From: Methylophilales bacterium BACL14 MAG-120910-bin43
Lineage (GTDB): Bacteria > Pseudomonadota > Gammaproteobacteria > Burkholderiales > Methylophilaceae
Reading direction: 5' to 3'
Length of the DNA: 34,936 nt
Assembly (NCBI GenBank): GCA_905181685.1
Contig: CAJIYK010000002.1
Span: 1-34,936, forward strand
Under the pieces are notes generated by a model. That model made no database searches and was not told the DNA's origin. It was given only the letters and a program-made list of their open reading frames with translations. Shown here piece by piece: positions 27,178-34,936 of the stretch. The translations under genes and the position numbers were made by a program. Every line of letters starts with the position of its first letter. Position 1 is the stretch's first letter.

Positions 27178-28465
27178 TTGACGTCCCAATAATTGCTTCA
27201 AGCTCATTAATCTCTTTTGGCGCATTCTTACTTAAAACATCATGGCCATCAGGAGTGACTAAAACATCATCTTCTATCCTCACCCCTATGCCCCAGAATT
27301 CTTTAGGCACATTATCCGATGGCCTGATATAACAACCTGGCTCGATAGTTAGAACATTTCCCTCGGTGAACTTTACAGCCACTGACGGATTGTTTTTAGA
27401 TGAATATTTACCTACATCATGAACGTCTAATCCAAGCCAATGGCTTGTTCTATGCATAAAGAACTCTTTATATAATTCTTTTTCATAAACCTCATCTCTT
27501 GAGCCAATTAAAATATCTAAATCGATTAAACCATTAATGATAATTTTAAGTGCCTCCTTATGCGGGTCATCAAAAAAATTTTCTGCCTTTACTTTTTCAA
27601 TGGCAGCTTTTTGGGCAAATAGAACCAATTGATAAATTGCTTTTTGGGCTGAAGAAAATTTACCACTCACAGGGAAGGTTCTTGTTATATCAGAAGCATA
27701 ACTCCCTACCTCACATCCAGCATCTATTAATAGCAGATCTCCATCCTTCATTTGGGAGTCATTTTCTACGTAATGAAGGGTACACCCATTAGCCCCAGAC
27801 GCGACTATAGAAGAATATGCTGGGTTCCGTGCGCCACCTTTAAAAAATTGATTTAAAATTTCACCTTCAATCTCATACTCGTATTTATGAGGCCTGGTTA
27901 GTTTCATCGCCTGTATATGGGCATTAGCGGCAATATCTGCTGACTTTCTCATTAAATTAACTTCAAAATCATTTTTAACCACCCTCATATCATCAAGGAT
28001 TTCGGATAAATCTTCTCTCAATTTATTATTTTCCTCGAACCACTTAGGACTCAAAATATTATCAATCTTGGAAGATGGCAATAAAAATACACTCTTACTT
28101 TTTAAAAATTTAGGAATTAGTTTGTGGGCCTCAGTTAATGGGTAAGCCTCATCAAATAAAAATTCCTTGGATGCCTGCTTTGGACCATAAATAAAACCAT
28201 TCCAGACCTCTTTCAATTCATCTTTCGGCTGACAAAAAATGATTGATTTTGGATTTTTACCGCCAAAAATCATCACAACTGTCTCTGGCTCTGGGAACCC
28301 TGATAGATAATGAAAAGTACTATCAGATCTAAATGGGTAGTGACAATCTTTATTTCTTATGGATTCCTTAGCGTTTGCCACGATAGCAACATTGTCACCT
28401 ATTCGAGTTGCAAGCCTATCTCTTCTATTTTTAAATTCTTTATAATCCTTCATGTCTTCACTCAT
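27170..28465 (-). CDS. pepP: Xaa-Pro aminopeptidase (aminopeptidase P)
   Basis: This dinuclear-metal peptidase (M24 family) removes N-terminal residues preceding proline. The 431-residue protein has the N-terminal AMP_N domain (SIRNKDCHYPFRSDSTFHYLSGFPEPE) and the pita-bread catalytic domain. All five metal ligands are visible: IDAG and SDITRTF (two Asp), HRTSHWLGLDVHDVG (His), TIEPGCYI (Glu) and RIEDDVLV (Glu). The start overlaps the end of murU by eight bases; an internal ATG four codons later is an alternative. It heads the classical pepP-ubiH-ubiI cluster. Confidence 0.95.
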   Translation of the reverse strand: MSEDMKDYKEFKNRRDRLATRIGDNVAIVANAKESIRNKDCHYPFRSDSTFHYLSGFPEPETVVMIFGGKNPKSIIFCQPKDELKEVWNGFIYGPKQASKEFLFDEAYPLTEAHKLIPKFLKSKSVFLLPSSKIDNILSPKWFEENNKLREDLSEILDDMRVVKNDFEVNLMRKSADIAANAHIQAMKLTRPHKYEYEIEGEILNQFFKGGARNPAYSSIVASGANGCTLHYVENDSQMKDGDLLLIDAGCEVGSYASDITRTFPVSGKFSSAQKAIYQLVLFAQKAAIEKVKAENFFDDPHKEALKIIINGLIDLDILIGSRDEVYEKELYKEFFMHRTSHWLGLDVHDVGKYSSKNNPSVAVKFTEGNVLTIEPGCYIRPSDNVPKEFWGIGVRIEDDVLVTPDGHDVLSKNAPKEINELEAIIGTSSA

Positions 28466-29125
28466 CTAAATTAATCATATTTAAACGCTCTGGGGTACCT
28501 ACGTCTGACCAAAGCCCTTCAAATAATTCACCTTGAATGCATTTTTTATTTATTGCAATTTCTAGTATGGGTGCTAATTTAATTTTATTTCCCTCCGTCA
28601 ATTCGGAAAAAAATTTAGGGTCATAAATAGCTATACCTGAAAAGGTCAACGGCCTTTCAGAATTCATAGTTAATATTCCATCATCCATTATGCCAAAATC
28701 ACCTTTAAGATTATGCTCTGGGTTATTGACAAGAACTAGATGGCCCATACTATTTTTTTGTAAAGATCTATTTTTAAATTTTTGTAATTGTAGTCTGAAA
28801 AAATATCTGCGTTAATCACTGCAAAAGGCTCATCCCCAAGGTACTTAATTGCTTTCTTAATACCCCCAGCAGTTTCTAATGCTTGCTCTTCTTCAGAAAT
28901 AGATATATTTAATTTCCAATTAGAGCCGTCACCGACAAATTCGATTATCTCTTTTGATAAATATGCCACGTTGATAACAACATCCTTAAAACCAGCTTCA
29001 CATAATTTACTCAAATGCCAGTCTATCAAGCATCTCCCCTTGACCTTTAATAAAGGTTTGGGACAGTTTTGAGTTAAGTTACCCATTCTCTCTCCTCTAC
29101 CTGCAGCAAGGATCATTGCTTTCAT
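28458..29125 (-). CDS. murU: N-acetylmuramate alpha-1-phosphate uridylyltransferase MurU (one frameshift)
   Basis: This sugar-1-phosphate nucleotidyltransferase has LAAGRGERMGNLTQNCPKPLLKVKG at the start (nucleotide-binding loop), VINVAYLSKEI, ETAGGIKKAI and VINADIF (catalytic Asp). One base is missing in an A-run near 28750-28756; restored, KKNSMGHLVLVNNPEHN connects to GDFGI, FSGIAIYDPKFF and WSDVGTPERL, about 222 residues in all. Next to an AmgK-like kinase this is best read as MurU, which makes UDP-MurNAc from recycled MurNAc-1-phosphate and bypasses fosfomycin-sensitive MurA. A mannose-1-phosphate guanylyltransferase is the alternative by sequence alone. Its start overlaps the amgK stop (ATGA). 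Confidence 0.85.
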
Positions 29126-30096
29126 TTGATTACCTTATCCAAAAAATTTCTTAGCTGATGAAAATCTCGATACCTCTCAGTCGCATCCATTAAGTACTTC
29201 TCAACTAATGGAATGTTCTCAAGATACTGATTCTTTTTGTCCCTAATAGAAAGTCTTGCGAAGATACCTAAAATTTTTAAGTGTCTTTGAATGCCCATAC
29301 ATTCAAAATCTTTATAAAAAGTTGAAAATTCTAAATTAGTGATGAGCTTATTGGTATTCGCTTTTTCCCAATATCTTACGGCATGGTCTAGGACAATTTC
29401 CTCATCCCATTCAATATATGCATCTTTTAGAAGTGAGACAAGATCATATGTAACTGGGCCTACTAAGGCGTCTTGGAAATCCAAAATTCCAGGATTATTT
29501 GATTTTTGATTCATCAAGTTTCTACTATGATAATCACGATGAACAAAAAATTTCTCTTGGCTAAGAACTTTTTTACTAATTGTTTCAAAGCAAGTTAATA
29601 ACTCTCATTTTCTTTATTAGTTAGCTCAATTTTTTTATATTTTTTTAAGGTACCACTCTATAAAAAGAGACATTTCATCAAAAAGTATTTTTTGTGTGTA
29701 ACTTTGACATAAATCTTTTTTAACCAATTTCTGCATTTGAATAAGTGATTCAATTGAGTCGCTATATAAACGTTGTTGATTATCATCATTTAAGACATCT
29801 AGATAGGTATCGCTTCCAAAATCCTGCATCAAGATAAATCCAAGCGCATCATCTTCTTCATATATATCTGGAACATTCACATTTATTGAATTTAGAATTT
29901 GGCTAATCTTTAAAAAAGCTTCAATCGATTCATTCTGAGGAGGTGCATCCATAACTATAAAGCTATCTTCAACAGTTTTTACCCTAAAATATCTTCGAAA
30001 GCTTGCATCACTCGAGGCAGCAGAAATAGAAAAATCTATTTCTAATTTTTTGGAGAGCCAATCCTTTAATAAATCTATTCTTTTTAAACTATCCAA
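29122..30096 (-). CDS. amgK: N-acetylmuramate/N-acetylglucosamine anomeric kinase AmgK (two compensating frameshifts)
   Basis: This aminoglycoside-phosphotransferase-fold kinase phosphorylates recycled MurNAc at C1. It has the N-terminal SDASFRRYFRV and FIVMDAPP (ATP lysine region replaced by the family's own pattern), FILMQDFGSDTYLD, the catalytic loop FVHRDYHSRNLM and the metal-binding ILDFQDALVGPVTYDLVSLLKDAY. Near 29640 one extra A, and near 29603 one missing base, throw the frame out and back; with both fixed EWYLKKYKKIELTNKENESLLTCFE bridges the halves and the full length is 325 residues. Adjacency to murU and to divergent lptD matches the arrangement known from Pseudomonas. It belongs to peptidoglycan recycling. 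Confidence 0.87.
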
Positions 30097-30140
30097 ATGA
30101 TTATCTCTTTGATGATAAATAAGTTCTTTTTTAATTTACA

Positions 30141-30161
30141 TGAGTTATAATCCACAACTCA
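30141..30161. promoter_or_regulatory. Inverted repeat at the amgK/lptD divergent control region, overlapping a -10 element
   Basis: TGAGTT and AACTCA are perfect six-base arms with a nine-base spacer. A consensus TATAAT for the plus strand (30146-30151) lies inside, and no good -35 is visible 16-18 bases upstream. This could be an operator in the 152-base divergent region. The rest of that gap is AT-rich without other clear signals. Confidence 0.35.
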
Positions 30162-30248
30162 CTGATTTATATATTAGTTTTTAAAATAAAGACTAAGGTT
30201 TATTTAAAATTAAAATGGTTAAAATGACTATATCAGGTTTCGTATAAT

Positions 30249-32552
30249 TTGAATTTAAGAACAAAAAAAATATGGATTTTTTTATTTGTGTTTTTTCTAT
30301 TAAAAAACACAATTCTTATCGCTGATGAGAAAAATAAGGATGCATCCTCACCTTATCAAAACTTGACAGAGAATAGCGTGCTTATTGAAGGCGACTCTCT
30401 AGAAAGTATTCTTGATAGAAAGCTTAGGGCCACAGGAAATGCCTCAATTTTAAAGGGCAATCAATCTATTACAGCTGATTTTATAGAGTACGATCAGATC
30501 TCTGAAGAACTCTATGCAAAAGGTCAAATTAAAATCACCACCCCAGACCTTGAACTAAAAGGCTCAGAGCTGGAAATGTCTTTAGCTGAAAATACTGGTT
30601 CTATTGCAAATGCATCTTTTGTAGCAAATATTAATGAAGATAGTACTTCCAAATTCAACAAAGAACTAAGAGGTACCGCTACAAAAATATTTTTAGAAGG
30701 TGATGAAATTACAGTCTTCAAGCACGCAAAAGTTACAACATGTGAGGCGGGTCAAAATGAATGGTTCATATCTAGTGATGAGACAGTTATCGATCAGTCT
30801 TCAGGCAACATAAAAGCAAAAGATGCTTTGCTTTCACTTAGAGGTATCCCAATCATGTACTCACCTTATGTTGACTTTTCAACCAAATCTCAAAGAAGGT
30901 CTGGCTGGTTACTTCCAACTGCTGGGACAACAACCACAAGCGGGTTTGAGACTTCTATCCCATACTACTTTAATTTATCGCCTACTTATGACGCAACACT
31001 TACCAGTCGGTATATGGAAAAAAGAGGTTTACAGTTTGATGGTGAATTTAGATATATGAAAGAAAATTTTGCAGGAACTTCGCAAATTCAATACTTAAAT
31101 AAGGATAATGAATCTGATATTGATAATCGATATCTATTAGATATTAATCATAAGCATAATTTTGGCCATGGGTTTACCGGAACGATTGAATATGAAAAGG
31201 TGAAAAGTGGTGATAATAATTATTTTGCAGATATGTCGACAAGCATTGCTGTTACCAGCCAGGTAAGTTTGAGACAAACAGCACATTTAGATTATAGAAA
31301 GACTGATGATTTATCTGATATTAAAGCTAGCTTGAAGGTGCAAGAATTTCAAAACCTAACTTCTGCATCTCCATATGAGCTTAAACCGAGTTTTAATGTA
31401 AGTTTTAAGAAAGATTGGGAGGATAAAACAGACCAATCACTGTTTTTACAAACAGATGCAAATTTTATGTATGACCAGTTTGATACTGGAAATAATGCTG
31501 CAAAAAATATTGCTACTGGCTCAAGAATTGCATCGACTCCCAGTGTTTCGTTTCCAATGGAAGCTAGTTTTGGATACTTAAAACCAAAGTTGATAGCAAA
31601 TTTAAGGCACTATGACCTTGATGATGCTCAAACCTCACAAAAGAGCATTAGCAGTTCCAACCGTATCGCTTGATTCTGGCTTATACCTTGATCGACCTTT
31701 TGAGCTGAGTGGCTACAATTTTATCCAGACACTTGAACCAAGAGTTTTTTATACATACACGCCATATGAAGACCAAACTGAGCTTCCAATGTTTGACACC
31801 TCTTTGAACGAATTAAATTCAACAACAATTTTTCAAGAAAATCAGTTTTCTGGTCAAGATAGAGTGATGGATACCAATGCAATTACAACAGCGCTTACTA
31901 CAAGAATTTTAGATGATTCTGGTTATGATTGGATGCTATTGACCATGGCGCAAAGATTTTATCTATCTGATAGAAAGGTATTAGATGAACCACAATTTGA
32001 TGGCTCATCATACAAAGGAGATAAGTCAGATTTCTTAGTAAGTGCTCAAGCAAACCTAACCAAATCATTAAGATTAACCTCTGAATATGAATACAACTTT
32101 TCTGAGGATACGACCAATAAATTTACTGCTGCAGGAAGATTTACGCCTGAGCCAGGTAAAGTTTTAATGCTTCCTATCGTCAAGTTTTAAATCCATCTTC
32201 TGGTGATTTATGATGTTAAACAATACTTAGTATCTGCCCAATGGCCACTAACTTCGGATGGTCTGCTCTTGCAAGTTATAATTATGATTTATATAAACGA
32301 CAAGATATTGAGTCAATGATCGGAGCTGAATATGATGCGGGTTGTTGGACAGCGCAAATGATGTTTCATAGACTTCAACTTGCAACTACATGAAGATGCA
32401 ACAGATACATTCTTCCTGATGCTTGAAATTGGTGATCTTGGATCTTTGGCCAGGGAGATAAGGCAAGCTTATTTGAAAAAATGAATAGGACAGTTCAAGG
32501 TAGTTCATTTGCAAGCGATTTACCTGATGAATACCGTGAGAAAAATTTTTAA
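30249..32552 (+). CDS. lptD: LPS-assembly protein LptD (several frameshifts)
   Basis: This outer-membrane beta-barrel inserts LPS into the outer leaflet with LptE. The signal peptide covers about residues 1-25. The OstA/LptA-like N-domain carries ATGNASILKGNQSITADFIEYD and EGDEITVFKHAKVTTCEAGQNEW; the plug/barrel begins SPYVDFSTKSQRRSGWLLPTAG. The frame breaks at about 31640 (extra A; RALAVPTVSLDSGL follows), 32167, 32210, 32255, 32390 and 32445. Recognisable barrel segments continue to the stop at 32550-32552: TLEPRVFYTYTPY, FSGQDRVMDTN, YDVKQYLVSAQWPL, MIGAEYDAGCWTAQMMF and DEYREKNF. The start appears to be TTG at 30249. Only two cysteines are seen in the joined protein. A divergent amgK is upstream; surA follows. 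Confidence 0.9.
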
Positions 32553-32569
32553 AGACATTATAAGACTAA

Positions 32570-33855
32570 ATGATCACTAAAGTTATTTTTATTTTTGCGC
32601 TGATAATCCTACAAAATATTTTTTTGATAAACCATTTAGCTGCTCCAAAATATATTGAAGTTGACAAGATCATTGCCATTGTTGAAACACAAACAATTAC
32701 AAATTCAGAGCTCAATAAGAAAAAAGAGGAGATTAGAAAGCACTATCTCAACAAGGGGAAGATATACCCTCTGATAAAGAAATTACAAAATTATCTCTAG
32801 ACCAACTGATTACTGAAAAATTAGTGATTGAGTACGCACTAATGCAAGGTATAACATAAGTGAGAACGACTCAATAATGTAATCAACAATATTGCTACAT
32901 CTAATAATATATCTTCCGAAGAATTAATTAAAGAAATTGAAAGAGATGGTTCAAGTTTTTCTGATTTTAGAGAAGATATTCGCATTCAATTACTTTTTGA
33001 TCAAGTAAAAAAAAGAATCATTAGCAAATATAAAAATATCTGAATTTGAAATTGATAACTTTATAGAGCTCCAAAAAGAAAGAACTCCTACTAAATATAA
33101 CTATTCTCACATTTTTATAGAAAATATTAGAGATGTGCTGATAATATTGATATTGAAGTAACAAAAATAAAAAACAGAAGTATTAAATCAACTTAAAGAA
33201 AAAAATTTTGAAGAAGTGGCAATAGATTATTCAGATGGTCCAATGGCCCAAAAGGAGGATTAATTGGGTCAAAGAATAATAGATGAGATTCCAGATATAT
33301 TTATAGAGAGCTTAAAATCAATGAATATTGGAGAGATAAGTCAACCAATTAAGAGCTCAGGAGGCTATCATTTATAAAATTAAATAAAATTGAAGAGTTT
33401 GAAATGGAAACCATCATTGTTAGCCAATCTAAAGCTAAACAAATCTTACTCAAGAAAAATCAAATTAGTATCTGAAATGACATAGAAAAAACTGGGCATA
33501 TTAGAAATTTAATTATCGAAGGTATGAGTTTTTCTGAGGCTGCTGAGAAATATTCAGAGGATGGTTCTGCTGCAAATCAAGGAGATTTAGGCTGGCTCAA
33601 TCCAGGAGATACTATCCCTGAATTTGAAAAAGAAATGGATAATTTAAATAGATGAAATAGTCAGCCAGTTAAAACAGCACTTGGATGGCATTTAATTCAA
33701 GTTAATGAAAGAAGAGAAAAAGATCTATCATCAGAATCATTAAGACAAAGAGTGAAAGAAGTTTACTAAAGCAAAAGACTGAAATTAGATTTAAAGATTG
33801 GATTAAAACATTAAGGGAGGGAGCTCATGTAGAAATATGGCTTTATGAAAACTAA
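32570..33855 (+). CDS. surA: Periplasmic chaperone / peptidyl-prolyl isomerase SurA (many frameshifts)
   Basis: SurA escorts beta-barrel proteins such as LptD to the BAM complex. The start MITKVIFIFALIILQ is a signal peptide, followed by DKIIAIVETQTITNSELNKK, typical of the SurA N-domain. The frame breaks near 32763, 32850, 32875, 33010, 33130, 33165, 33250, 33375, 33475, 33655 and 33765. In between I read SSEELIKEIERDGSSFSDFREDIRIQLL, a first parvulin domain (NFEEVAIDYSDGPMAQ, GEISQPIKSSGGYH) and a second (GMSFSEAAEKYSEDGSAANQGDLGWLNPGDTIPEFE, SQPVKTALGWHLIQVNERR). The end is HVEIWLYEN, with the stop overlapping the pdxA start (TAATG). The density of breaks in otherwise conserved sequence points to sequencing error. 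Confidence 0.88.
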
Positions 33856-34812
33856 TGAAAAGACTACCCAATCTTATTATTACATCTGGCGATCCAGCAG
33901 GAATTGGACTAGACCTCTGTGTGATGCTAGCCTTTAAAAAATTTCTGGCAAATATCACAATTATCGGAAATAAAGATGCCATTCTTTCAAGGGCTAAGCA
34001 AATGAAAAAAACATTAAGATTTCAACAAAATTAGGTTCACATTTAGGAAATGGAGAGCTTAAAATAATTAATCTAGATTATAAAAATCCAGTTGTTGCCG
34101 GACAACTTGATAAAAATAATTCCTTACAGCAGCTAAAGGGATTAAAAACTTCAATTGAGCTATGTTTAAGTAAAAAATTTGATGCCTTAATTACGCTTCC
34201 AATCCATAAAAAAATTCTTTCATCACAAAAAAATAAATTTTCTGGTCACACAGAATATATTGCGATGCTTGAGGCTTTAAAGGCAATGAAGTAATGCTTT
34301 TATCAAGCAAAAAATTAAATGTAGCTCTTGCAACAACTCATATTTCACTGAAGGATGTTCCAAACAAGATTTCTAAAAAAAGTTTATGCAATACTATTTC
34401 AACACTTCATAGTGAACTGAAAAAAAAATTTAAAATCACTTGTCCAAAATCACAGTGTACTGGTTTAAATCCTCATAGTGGTGAAGATGGTGAGTTTGGT
34501 GATGAAGAGATAAAAATAATAAAGCCAGCGTTAAGAAATCAGAGTTAGGTATTTCAGTAAATGGTCCTATTCCTGCAGATACTGCATTTACACCAAAAAT
34601 AATGAGAAAACTGACTGTTATCTCGCGATGTATCATGATCAAGGATTAGCGCCCTTTAAAGCTCTCACCTTTGGAAAAGGCGTTAATGTGACACTTGGAT
34701 TGCCGATTATAAGAACATCGGTAGATGGCACCGACGGCATCGTAGAGCTGGCCCAAGTAGTTTTTTTGAATCAATTAAATTAGCGATTAGTTTAGCTAAA
34801 AATCAATATTGA
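33855..34812 (+). CDS. pdxA: 4-hydroxythreonine-4-phosphate dehydrogenase (several frameshifts)
   Basis: This NAD-dependent, metal-requiring enzyme belongs to vitamin B6 synthesis. The start [21 protein letters not shown] is typical. Breaks occur near 34030, 34288, 34540, 34605, 34730 and 34755. Between them I read [56 protein letters not shown] (metal-binding His), [26 protein letters not shown] (metal His) and [17 protein letters not shown]. The last segment, [16 protein letters not shown], ends in a TGA at 34810-34812 that overlaps the rsmA start. Gene order surA-pdxA-rsmA is the standard one. Confidence 0.88.
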
Positions 34813-34936
34813 AAGCAAAAAAAAAATTTGGTCAAAATTTTTTAGTTGATCGTTATTTCATATCTAAAATCATTAATGAAATTAATCCAAAAGAAGAAAG
34901 TACTATACTAGAAATTGGTCCAGGCAAAGGCGCAAT
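34809..34936 (+). CDS. rsmA: 16S rRNA dimethyladenosine transferase RsmA/KsgA (partial, N-terminus only)
   Basis: The first 42 residues are visible before the window ends. They read [25 protein letters not shown], followed by [10 protein letters not shown], the SAM-binding motif I. RsmA dimethylates A1518 and A1519 of 16S rRNA. The start is a TTG overlapping the pdxA stop (TTGA), chosen because the family begins a few residues before KKRFGQNFL. No indel is needed in this fragment. Confidence 0.88.
   Translation, partial: MKAKKKFGQNFLVDRYFISKIINEINPKEESTILEIGPGKGA

Noticed and set aside
29522-29634. Gene-free gap between two short frames inside amgK
   Set aside because: The stretch encodes the catalytic HRDYHSRNL loop once two opposite one-base errors are allowed for, so it is coding.
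32553-33854. A cluster of small unknown ORFs after lptD
   Set aside because: Reading across frames reconstructs a SurA with signal peptide and two parvulin domains in the expected gene position.

Overview
The window reads as a compact, AT-rich chromosomal segment of a streamlined betaproteobacterium. The best guess is a marine member of the Methylophilales (OM43-like). This rests on gene order and protein character: lolC-lolD-exbB, ribE-ribBA, ilvB-ilvH-ilvC-psd, rluE/icd/csp, pepP-ubiH-ubiI-like-dsbC, and amgK-murU divergent from lptD-surA-pdxA-rsmA. A periplasmic protein resembling the methanol-oxidation accessory factor MxaD also supports it. No species-level assignment can be made from the sequence alone. 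Almost everything is housekeeping. Genes commonly overlap by 4-11 bases, intergenic gaps are tiny, and I see no tRNA, rRNA, IS element, prophage or CRISPR. No stretch longer than about 300 bases lacks a gene once frameshifted genes are joined.

Layout. 1-2248 (minus): exbB (cut by the window edge), lolD, lolC. 2301-3979 (plus): ribE and ribBA, the latter with a degenerate GTP cyclohydrolase II half, closed by a terminator. 4104-5506: ruvX-pyrB. 5595-5805: a small lysine-rich KKKPVA repeat protein. 5834-9298: yggS-proC-mnmA-nadC. 9354-13235: ilvB-ilvH-ilvC-psd, meeting rppH (minus) tail to tail. 13758-15235: a membrane-anchored YVTN beta-propeller and an MxaD-like protein, the only clearly lifestyle-specific genes. 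15283-19657: esterase, xseB, ispA, dxs, folE2. 19664-22508 (minus): MFS transporter, aroC, rluE. 22536-23799: icd. 23828-30096 (minus): csp, dsbC, two ubiquinone hydroxylases, pepP, murU, amgK. 30249-34936 (plus): lptD, surA, pdxA and the start of rsmA.

Many genes carry single-base indels that break the reading frame while protein similarity continues on both sides: ribBA, the lysine-rich gene, ispA, rluE, icd, dsbC, both ubi hydroxylases, murU, amgK, lptD, surA, pdxA. Most lie in or beside homopolymers. They are rare up to about 22 kb and very dense beyond about 31.6 kb. I read this as uncorrected sequencing error that worsens toward one contig end, not as gene decay. These genes are listed as single CDS with the break positions noted.

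The most informative biology is: an isocitrate dehydrogenase whose coenzyme pocket has NAD-type rather than NADP-type residues; the YVTN propeller/MxaD-like pair away from any methanol dehydrogenase; the RibBX-type RibBA; and the repeat-built basic protein. I did not find a convincing wholly new multi-gene system.
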